Shown piece after piece: positions 21,813 to 28,960 of a stretch of 64,000 bases of DNA. This DNA is from Roseibium sp. (GTDB taxonomy: Bacteria > Pseudomonadota > Alphaproteobacteria > Rhizobiales > Stappiaceae), in the NCBI GenBank assembly GCA_017643215.1, contig JAEPNV010000010.1, positions 124,001 through 188,000 on the forward strand. The letters are read 5' to 3'. Under the pieces are notes generated by a model that made no database searches, was not told where the DNA came from, and was given only the letters and a program-made list of their open reading frames with translations. Positions within the stretch are counted from its first letter, which is position 1; each line of letters begins with the position of its first letter. The position numbers and the translations under genes are program-made.

Positions 21813-23794
21813 TCAGCAGCCTCCTGAATTTTGCCGGTTGCAGCGTGAGGCGCCAGATCCCGGATTTCCACGACCGCTTCGATCGCGCCGGTCCGTCCGT
21901 CCTCGAACGTGACTTCCGTGCGGATGTGTTTCGAGGTCGATCCGTCGTACAGCGCCTCGATCAGCGGCCCGTAGCGTTCAGCGATGAACGAGCGGCGAAC
22001 CTTCTGCGTCCGGGTCAGTTCACCGTCATCGGCATCCAGTTCCTTGTGCAGGATGAGAAACCGGTGAATTTGGGACCCGGCCATCATCGGCTCCTTGGAC
22101 AAATCGCGGTTGACCTGATCGACATGGCTTTCGATCATCCGGTATACGTCCGGATGCGCCGCAAGCTCCTGATAGGACGCGTAGTTGACGTTGTTGCGTT
22201 CCGCCCAGGAGCCCACCGCCGTCAGGTCGATATTGATAAAGACGCACACCCTGTCCCGCTCATGGCCGAAGGCGACGGCCTCCTTGATGTTCGGGAAGAA
22301 CTTGAGCTTGTTTTCAATGTATTTCGGCGCGAACAATGCGCCGTCCGTCAGTTTGCCGACGTCCTTGGCCCGATCGATAATCTTCAGATGGCCGTTTTCG
22401 GCGATGATGCCTGCATCGCCGGTATGCACCCAGCCCTCTTCGGTTTTGGTCGACCGCGTCGCCTCGTCGTTCTTGTAGTAGCCAACAAAAACCCCCGGCG
22501 AGCGATAAAGGACCTCGCCGGTATCGGCGATCTTCAGTTCTACGCTCGGAGCAGGTTTTCCAACCGTGTCGCCGAAGATCTCGCCATCGGGCTGCAAAGT
22601 GATGTAAACGCTCGCCTCGGTCTGGCCGTAGAGCTGTTTGAGATTGAGGCCCAAAGACCGGAAGAACTGGAAAATTTCCGGGCCGATGGCTTCACCGGCG
22701 GTGTATCCGACTTTCAACCGCGTCAGCCCCATCCGGTTCTTCAACGGGGCGTAGACCAGGAATTCGCCGATGGTGTAGAGGATCTTATCGGACAACGGCA
22801 CCTGTTCGCCGTTGAGGATTTTTTCGCCGGCACGGCGCGCCACGCCCATGAAGTAGTCGAACATCTTGCGCTTGATGCGGCCGGCGTCCTCCATCCGGAC
22901 CATGATCCGGGTGAGCAGCATTTCAAAAACGCGCGGCGGGGCGAAGAAATAAGTCGGCGCGATTTCCAGCCGGTCGACATCGACCGTGTCGAGATTCTCC
23001 GGACAGTTCACGCAGTAGCCGGCAGTAAACGCTTGGGCGAGCGAAAACACGTGATCGCCAATCCATGCCATCGGCAGGTACGCCAGCACCTCCTCCGTTT
23101 CGTTCAAGCCGTCGAAGGCATTGGCGTTGCGGGCGGAGATGATCAGGTTGTCAAAGGACAGCATCACGCCCTTCGGGCGTCCCGTCGTCCCGGACGTGTA
23201 GAGCATCACGGCAAGATCGCTGCCGTTCGCCTCAGAAAAACCCGCTTCCCACGCGGACGACAGGCCCGGATCCGAGGCCAGAAGGCCTCGGCCGATGTCC
23301 TGGACATCCGTAAACCCGTGCAGCTTTGTGTGATCGTAGTCACGCAAGCCGCGCGGTTCGTCATAGATGACACGCTCGAGCGTCGGAACCGCCTCATCCA
23401 TCGACAGGAGTTTATCGACCTGCTCCTGATCCTCAACGATCGCAAACCGCACTTCCGCGTGGCCGAGGACGTAGGCCATCTCCTCGGCAACGGAATCGGC
23501 ATAGACCGGAACCGGAACCGCGCCGATGGCCTGGGCCGCAACCATCGACCAGTAGAGCCTGGGCCGGTTGGCGCCGACGATGGCAACCTTGTCGTGCGGC
23601 TTGAGGCCGAGTTCCTTCAATCCGAGCGAAAAGACACGAATTTCATCGAGCGCTTCGGACCAAGTCCAGCTCTGCCAGATCCCCAGGTCCTTCTCCCGGA
23701 CCGCCGTCCGGTCTTCGAAGACTTTTGCATTGTGCAAAAGAATCTTCGGGAAGGTGTCCCCACCGCTTGAGGCGGTGTCGGCCATCCCTGTCAT
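21809..23794 (-). CDS. Long-chain-type acyl-CoA ligase (AMP-forming, FadD/FAA1-like)
   Basis: A cytoplasmic enzyme that adenylates a carboxylic acid and joins it to CoA. The 661-residue protein has the AMP-binding motif YTSGTTGRPKG, the TAGEAIGPE segment, LYGQTEASVYIT, the WVHTGDAGIIAENGHLKIIDRAKD hinge region, and an extended C-terminal domain like eukaryotic FAA1 or bacterial FAA1-type ligases. The start at 23794 gives a usual N-terminus; the frame is open to 23878. It is the first gene of the cluster and overlaps livG-like by four bases. A substrate such as a branched, aromatic or medium-chain acid is inferred from the attached importer. Confidence 0.9.
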   Translation of the reverse strand: MTGMADTASSGGDTFPKILLHNAKVFEDRTAVREKDLGIWQSWTWSEALDEIRVFSLGLKELGLKPHDKVAIVGANRPRLYWSMVAAQAIGAVPVPVYADSVAEEMAYVLGHAEVRFAIVEDQEQVDKLLSMDEAVPTLERVIYDEPRGLRDYDHTKLHGFTDVQDIGRGLLASDPGLSSAWEAGFSEANGSDLAVMLYTSGTTGRPKGVMLSFDNLIISARNANAFDGLNETEEVLAYLPMAWIGDHVFSLAQAFTAGYCVNCPENLDTVDVDRLEIAPTYFFAPPRVFEMLLTRIMVRMEDAGRIKRKMFDYFMGVARRAGEKILNGEQVPLSDKILYTIGEFLVYAPLKNRMGLTRLKVGYTAGEAIGPEIFQFFRSLGLNLKQLYGQTEASVYITLQPDGEIFGDTVGKPAPSVELKIADTGEVLYRSPGVFVGYYKNDEATRSTKTEEGWVHTGDAGIIAENGHLKIIDRAKDVGKLTDGALFAPKYIENKLKFFPNIKEAVAFGHERDRVCVFINIDLTAVGSWAERNNVNYASYQELAAHPDVYRMIESHVDQVNRDLSKEPMMAGSQIHRFLILHKELDADDGELTRTQKVRRSFIAERYGPLIEALYDGSTSKHIRTEVTFEDGRTGAIEAVVEIRDLAPHAATGKIQEAAE

Positions 23795-23860
23795 CGCGTT
23801 TCCATCCCTTAGAGGCCGCCCCGTTGTCCAGGGTCGAATTGTGCAACCTATGAAACAGTT

Positions 23861-23872
23861 CGGAACGTTCCG
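23861..23872. promoter_or_regulatory. 12-bp palindrome upstream of the acyl-CoA ligase (candidate operator)
   Basis: CGGAACGTTCCG is a perfect 12-bp palindrome 66 bp upstream of the ligase start. A second palindrome, GTTGCGCAAC (23919-23928), lies further out in the same divergent region shared with the histidine kinase gene. Perfect palindromes of this size are typical TetR- or GntR-type operators, and acyl-CoA ligase clusters are commonly under such regulators. No regulator gene is adjacent. Confidence 0.4.
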
Positions 23873-24047
23873 CTTCAAGGTCTATTTTTGAACACGGTCA
23901 ACGGGATCGGCCGTGCATGTTGCGCAACGCTAAATCGCATGGGTTACGCCAGTATGTTTCAATTGTGACGAACTGTGTCATGCAGCATGGGCAATGCCCG
24001 GCAAGTTGAGCTGGCCATGGCTCGGGAATGAATTTAGGCTCCAGGCC

Positions 24048-26012
24048 ATGACCGAGGAAGGACAGTTCCAGTCTCAGCTAGACCTTCTGCAAGCGGCGCT
24101 TGATCACGTCAACCAGGGCTTTTCCGTGTTCGACGCGGACCTTCGGCTCGTCGCCTGGAACCGCGGTTTGTGGGAGATGCTCGATTTCCCGCAGAAACTT
24201 GCCCGTCGGGGCACGCATCTGGAGGCCTTCTTGCGGGTCAACGCGGAACGGGGCGAATACGGCCCGGGCGACATCGAGGGCAAGATCCAGCGGCGGGTTG
24301 AACGGGCAAAGCTCTTCGAATCGCATTATTTCGAGCGCGTGCGGCCAAGCGGCCAAATCATCGCCGTCAGCGGTACGCCGCTTCCACAAGGTGGCTTCGT
24401 GACCACGTACACTGACGTCACCGAAGACCGCCAGCGCCAGGAAACGCTCGAAAAAACCGTCGCAGAACGCACCCGCGCGCTGCGTCAGAGCGAAGACTGG
24501 CTGCGCCTTGTCACGGACAACATTCCAGCGCTCATCGCCTATCTCGCGCCCGGCCCGGTGTTCCGCTTTGCCAACCGCCGCTATGCGGAATGGTTCGGCC
24601 AATCGGTCGCCTCCATCGTCGGCCGTTCCGCCGAGGACGTCGCCGGGTCCGACCTTTATGCCGAGTTGGCGCCGCATATTGCCCACGCCTTTGAGGGCAA
24701 CGCGGTCTCCTATGAATACCAGCGCAACCGGCCGGACGGATCGAAGGCCTATATGCGCTCCACATTGATCCCCGACATGACCATCGATGGGCGTACGCTC
24801 GGTGTGTTCGTCCTGTCGCTGGATGCGTCAGACCAAAAACACAGCGAAGCCGCCCTGCTGCAGTCCCAGCGCATGGATGCGGTCGGCAAGCTGACCGGTG
24901 GCCTGGCCCATGATTTCAACAATCTCCTGACCATCATCATGGGCAACCTGCTGACGCTGAAACGCGCCGAGGATCCGCTTGATGTTGAAGCGTTGACGAA
25001 ACACCTCACACCGATACTTGCCGCCGCGCAGCGGGGCGCGGATCTGACCGAACGGCTCCTGGCGTTCAGCCGCGGCCAAGCGGTCGATCCGCAGAGGATC
25101 GCGCTGGATGACGTGTTGCGCAATGTCGCAACGCTGCTTGATGGATCGCTGCCCTCTTCCATTTCCCTGAACGTTGAATGCGCGCGAAATGCTCCGATAC
25201 GGGTGGAAATCGACCCGACCCAGATGGAAACGGCTCTGATCAATCTGGCCTTCAATGCCCGGGACGCGATGCCCGGTGGCGGCGAACTGGTGCTATCGAT
25301 TGATCAAGTCGACCTGTCGGCGCGGTCAGCCGAGGACCTGCATTTGTCGGAGGGCCGGTACGCGGTTGTCAGCGTGTCCGACACGGGAACCGGGATGGAT
25401 GAGGAAACCCGCCTTCGCGTCTTCGAACCGTTCTTCACCACAAAGCCGTTTGGCACCGGAAGTGGACTGGGCCTGTCCATGGTTTACGGCTTCATGCGCC
25501 AATCCGGCGGCGCGATCGATATTGCGTCCGAGCCAGGCCAGGGAACGCGAATTCAGCTCTATCTGCCGCTTGCGAACCACCACGGGGAAACCGTTTCCAT
25601 ACCATCAGCCCCATCCCCGGCGTTGAACGATCTACCACACGGAAACGGTGAACTGATTCTGATCGTGGAAGACAACGCCGATGTCGCCGCGGTCCTTGCC
25701 GGTCAGCTTCAGGATTTGGGATACAGCGTGCTCCTCGCAGAAGATGCCGAAGACGCGCGAAGCCTTGCTGCGGAGCTGCCCGAATTGAAAGGAGTCTTGA
25801 GTGACATTGTCATGCCTGGCCAGATGAATGGCTTGGCCCTGGCTCGCGATATCAGATCAAGACGCGCGGACCTCGGGATCGCGCTGATGACCGGGTATGC
25901 CAACTGGAACATCGGCGAAGACATGGGACGCGATTGCGGGTTTCCGGTATTGTCAAAACCGTTTGAAAGTGAAAGCCTCGCGCGGACCATGAAGCAGATC
26001 ACGGCGCCATGA
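24048..26012 (+). CDS. PAS-domain hybrid histidine kinase with C-terminal receiver
   Basis: A 654-residue sensor kinase with no clear membrane helix, so probably cytoplasmic. Order of domains: PAS_7-type (about 10-130, LDHVNQGFSVFDADLRLVAWN), coiled linker (VAERTRALRQSE), second PAS (about 145-265), HisKA with the phospho-acceptor His288 in GGLAHDFNNLLTI, HATPase_c (about 395-505; LINLAFNARDAM, DTGTGMD, GTGSGLGLSMVYG), and a receiver (about 525-650) with Asp586 in LSDIVMPG. ATG at 24048 gives the family N-terminus, though the site is weak and an upstream ATG (23994) is open. The next gene, a separate response regulator, overlaps by four bases. What it senses is unknown. Confidence 0.9.
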   Translation: MTEEGQFQSQLDLLQAALDHVNQGFSVFDADLRLVAWNRGLWEMLDFPQKLARRGTHLEAFLRVNAERGEYGPGDIEGKIQRRVERAKLFESHYFERVRPSGQIIAVSGTPLPQGGFVTTYTDVTEDRQRQETLEKTVAERTRALRQSEDWLRLVTDNIPALIAYLAPGPVFRFANRRYAEWFGQSVASIVGRSAEDVAGSDLYAELAPHIAHAFEGNAVSYEYQRNRPDGSKAYMRSTLIPDMTIDGRTLGVFVLSLDASDQKHSEAALLQSQRMDAVGKLTGGLAHDFNNLLTIIMGNLLTLKRAEDPLDVEALTKHLTPILAAAQRGADLTERLLAFSRGQAVDPQRIALDDVLRNVATLLDGSLPSSISLNVECARNAPIRVEIDPTQMETALINLAFNARDAMPGGGELVLSIDQVDLSARSAEDLHLSEGRYAVVSVSDTGTGMDEETRLRVFEPFFTTKPFGTGSGLGLSMVYGFMRQSGGAIDIASEPGQGTRIQLYLPLANHHGETVSIPSAPSPALNDLPHGNGELILIVEDNADVAAVLAGQLQDLGYSVLLAEDAEDARSLAAELPELKGVLSDIVMPGQMNGLALARDIRSRRADLGIALMTGYANWNIGEDMGRDCGFPVLSKPFESESLARTMKQITAP

Positions 26013-26755
26013 CGCACCTGAACCCGCCGGTGGGCACGCCAGTCGCCAAAAAGACCTCAAAGACGCTCGTATATATCGTTGACGATGAAGCCGACATTTG
26101 TTCGCTTTTGACCGATGCGATGGCGCCTTTTGGCATCGACGCGCAGGCTTATTCAAACGCCGCCGACATGCTCGCCGGCCTCAGCCTAAAGACGCCGGAC
26201 GCGTGCGTCATCGACCTCGGCTTGCCCGATATGGAGGGCATGCACCTCATCAACGAGATCCGGAAGCTGTCCTCCGTTCCGATCCTGGTTCTGTCCGCTC
26301 GCAGCCATGCCTCGGACCGGGTGATGGGCCTGGAACTCGGCGCGGATGACTATGTCGTCAAGCCGTTCGATCCAAGAGAAGTCGTTGCCCGGATCCGGTC
26401 GATCCTTCGGCGCTCCGCCGGCCGTCCAGCGCCCGAAGCAAAGCCGGGCCAGGCCCATTTCTCCGGGTGGTGCTACAGTCCTCAGTCACATTGCCTGACC
26501 TCGCCGGAAGGTGAGGAAACGTACCTGTCAACCGGCGAGGCCTATCTTCTGGAAGCGCTTTTGCGGGCGCCCAAGCGGGTGTTGAGCCGCGATTACCTGT
26601 TGGAGCACGGCGGCCGCGACGAGAGCCTTGACCGCTCAATCGACGTGCGTATTTCCCGCGTCCGCAAGAAACTGAGCACGCCCGACCATCCGGAGCTGAT
26701 CCGCACCGTCTATGGTGCCGGCTACATGTTCACCGCAGGCGTCGACTGGAATTGA
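26009..26755 (+). CDS. OmpR-type response regulator
   Basis: A 248-residue DNA-binding regulator. The N-terminal receiver has acidic residues Asp25-Asp26, phospho-acceptor Asp69 (VIDLGLPD) and the conserved Lys in VVKPFD. The C-terminal winged helix has LLEALLRAPKRVLSRDYLLE, SLDRSIDVRISRVRKKL and IRTVYGAGYMF. Its ATG overlaps the hybrid kinase stop (ATGA), so the pair is translated together and is presumably a cognate system. It is convergent with the TRAP permease gene, with only 10 bp between. Confidence 0.93.
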   Translation: MTHLNPPVGTPVAKKTSKTLVYIVDDEADICSLLTDAMAPFGIDAQAYSNAADMLAGLSLKTPDACVIDLGLPDMEGMHLINEIRKLSSVPILVLSARSHASDRVMGLELGADDYVVKPFDPREVVARIRSILRRSAGRPAPEAKPGQAHFSGWCYSPQSHCLTSPEGEETYLSTGEAYLLEALLRAPKRVLSRDYLLEHGGRDESLDRSIDVRISRVRKKLSTPDHPELIRTVYGAGYMFTAGVDWN

Positions 26756-26765
26756 ACCCGTATTT

Positions 26766-28361
26766 TTATCCGGCCATTGCTGCGGGCAGCCATGTGGCAA
26801 GCCCCGGAACGTGCCAAAGGACGACGAGAACCAGCAGCTGAATCGCGACAAACGGCATGACGCCGCGGTAGAGGTCGCGCGTCTTCAGCGTGTCTGGCGC
26901 AGCTCCGCGAAGATAAAACAGCGCGAAACCAAACGGCGGGGTTAAAAACGACGTCTGCAGGTTGATTGCCATCATGACCCCGAGCCATGCCGGACTGATC
27001 GGTGTGCCACCCGGCATCGTCATCTGCAGGAGGATCGGCGCGACCAGAGGCACGACCACAAAGACGATTTCGAGGAAATCGAGGAAAAATCCGAGCGCGA
27101 ACATCACCAGCATCACGACCAGAACTGCGCCGAGCGATCCGCCGGGAAGCCCCGACAAGAGCCCGTGGACCGTCTCGTCGCCGCCCAATTCCCGGAACAC
27201 CAGCGCAAAGAGGCTGGCCCCGATCATGATCGCAAACACCATCGCCGTCATGCGCACCGAAGCATCGAGCGCTGGGCTGAGCTCACCGGCGCGGTACAAG
27301 GCCCAAAGGTTCAGTCCCAAACCTGCAAACAGCGCGACGGTGAATACCACCGACAATCCGGACATAGCCATAGCAAGCACGGGCGCTGTGCCGGAAATCC
27401 CGGCCACCGCCGTGCAAACAACGAGAGCGGCGGCGGATCCGAGCGGAACGGCCAACAGAAAAAGGCGCCGGCCCGAGACACGATATCCGGCCAGAACGAT
27501 CGCCCCGGCCGCGCCGAGGGCCGCGGCCTCCGTTGTCGCCGCAACGCCGGACAATATGGCCCCAAGAACGCACAGGATCAGGGCCAGGGGCGCCAAAAGC
27601 GAGACCAGCAAGGACGGCGGCGACGGCGACGACACGGTATTGCTGGTCCGTTCATCGCCGTCCGGGATGCTGGACCCTGACCTGTCCCTGGCATGCAGGG
27701 CCGACCATCCGAATTGGTAGGCGATGTAGAGCGCGACCAGGACCAACCCGGGGATCAATGCTGCGGCAAACAGGTCGGCAACGGAGAACGGTTCGGGCGC
27801 AAAGAGGCCCCGCTCCCGTTGCGCCTCCTGATAGGCGGTCGAAAGCTGGTCCGACAAAATGACGAGCACGATCGAGGGCGGGATGATTTGCCCCAATGTG
27901 CCCGCCGCTGCGATCGAGCCTGATGAAAAGGACGGGGCGTAGCCATTCCGCAGAAGTGTCGGGAGCGCAATCAAGGCCATCGTCACGACCGTGGCGCCGA
28001 CAATGCCGGTCGATGCGGCAAGAAGCGCACCGACCAGCGTGACCGAAACGGCAAGGCCGCCTGGAAACCGCTTCAACAGAGCGCCCATGGAGATCAGAAG
28101 ATCCTCCGCGATCCGTGATCGTTCCAGCACAAGGCCCATGACGATGAACAGCGGAACGGCCAGAAGCGTCGGATTGGTGACGATGCCATAGATCCGCAAT
28201 GGCAAGGCGCCGAGGGCAATATCATGCCCCGCCAATGACCCCAGGCCGGCAAAAAGGAGTGCTAGTCCACCCAATGTGAAGGCGACTGGAAATCCCAGCA
28301 GCAGCGCACCGCACACGCTCGCCAGAAGGAGAAGATCCAGATGATCGGCGGCAAAGCTCAT
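26766..28361 (-). CDS. TRAP transporter large permease (DctM-like), distal copy
   Basis: The membrane channel subunit of a tripartite ATP-independent periplasmic transporter (531 residues, about 12-14 hydrophobic segments). Motifs include GGLAVSVTLVGALLAASTGIVGATVV and GTLGQIIPPSIVLVILSDQL, followed by a polar insert (about 205-230). ATG at 28361 is chosen since it overlaps the small-subunit stop (ATGA). It is clearly related to the larger DctM upstream (same IIPPSIVLxIL and insert), so the two arose by duplication or are subfamily members. It lacks the long C-terminal tail. No binding-protein gene accompanies this pair. Confidence 0.92.
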   Translation of the reverse strand: MSFAADHLDLLLLASVCGALLLGFPVAFTLGGLALLFAGLGSLAGHDIALGALPLRIYGIVTNPTLLAVPLFIVMGLVLERSRIAEDLLISMGALLKRFPGGLAVSVTLVGALLAASTGIVGATVVTMALIALPTLLRNGYAPSFSSGSIAAAGTLGQIIPPSIVLVILSDQLSTAYQEAQRERGLFAPEPFSVADLFAAALIPGLVLVALYIAYQFGWSALHARDRSGSSIPDGDERTSNTVSSPSPPSLLVSLLAPLALILCVLGAILSGVAATTEAAALGAAGAIVLAGYRVSGRRLFLLAVPLGSAAALVVCTAVAGISGTAPVLAMAMSGLSVVFTVALFAGLGLNLWALYRAGELSPALDASVRMTAMVFAIMIGASLFALVFRELGGDETVHGLLSGLPGGSLGAVLVVMLVMFALGFFLDFLEIVFVVVPLVAPILLQMTMPGGTPISPAWLGVMMAINLQTSFLTPPFGFALFYLRGAAPDTLKTRDLYRGVMPFVAIQLLVLVVLWHVPGLATWLPAAMAG

Positions 28362-28897
28362 GCCGGAGGCGGCCCGCCCTGCGCCTCTTGGCGGCGGATA
28401 AGCAGGCGCGCCAACCACCGAAGCGCTTGCAGCGCCAGGAGGATTGCAAAGGCCGGGATCAGGGACTTCAGCAAATACACCGCCGGCAAGCCCGACGGCT
28501 GCGCCGAGCCCTCCAGCACCCTCCAGGACGCCGCGCTGAACGGCAGTCCGGTCGCAACGACAAGGATGCAGAACGGCAGGAGCAGAAACAGGATCCCGAC
28601 ACCGTCAATCCATGCCCGGCCCCGGGGAGAAAAACGCCGGTAGAACACATCGACCCGCACATGAGATGATTTTGCCAGCGCGTAGCCACAGGCAATCAAA
28701 GCCACGAAGGCATGCAGATAGATCACGCTTTCCTGCATCCAGAGAAAGCCGGCATCAAACGCATAGCGCAGGACGACCACCAGGCATTGGATGACGACCA
28801 TCGCCGCGAGCAGCCAGCCGCACAGCCGGCCAATCGCAGCGTTGAGGTCATCGAGCCAACTAAGAACCGGACGCATTGCGGACATGATGACCATCAT
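28358..28897 (-). CDS. TRAP transporter small permease (DctQ-like), distal copy
   Basis: A four-helix membrane subunit of 179 residues, the usual DctQ length. Hydrophobic segments are near residues 22-42, 55-75, 95-118 and 138-165. The family motif SSHVRVDVFYRRFSPRGRAWIDG is present. Its stop overlaps the start of the DctM-like gene by four bases. Three ATG codons are possible (28897, 28885, 28876); none has a strong site and the first is used here. An intrinsic terminator lies directly upstream, so this pair is expressed from its own promoter or by read-through. Confidence 0.88.
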   Translation of the reverse strand: MMVIMSAMRPVLSWLDDLNAAIGRLCGWLLAAMVVIQCLVVVLRYAFDAGFLWMQESVIYLHAFVALIACGYALAKSSHVRVDVFYRRFSPRGRAWIDGVGILFLLLPFCILVVATGLPFSAASWRVLEGSAQPSGLPAVYLLKSLIPAFAILLALQALRWLARLLIRRQEAQGGPPPA

Positions 28898-28901
28898 TCA
28901 C

Positions 28902-28937
28902 AAAAAAGAGCGGCGGGAAAGTCTCCCTTCCCGCCGC
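28902..28937 (-). terminator. Rho-independent terminator after the 888-residue TRAP permease
   Basis: On the minus strand a 10-bp perfect GC-rich stem (GCGGCGGGAA paired with TTTCCCGCCGC minus one base, positions 28928-28937 and 28910-28919) with an 8-base loop is followed by TC and a run of six T. It begins 23 bp after the large TRAP gene stop and ends just before the start of the second DctQ-like gene. This is the clearest intrinsic terminator in the window. Confidence 0.85.
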
Positions 28938-28960
28938 CGACTGGTGTGCGTCCCGCCTGA

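Noticed and set aside
21764-23770. A 668-codon open frame antisense to the acyl-CoA ligase gene
   Set aside because: It mirrors the codon positions of the ligase, lacks any motif and has no ribosome-binding site of note.
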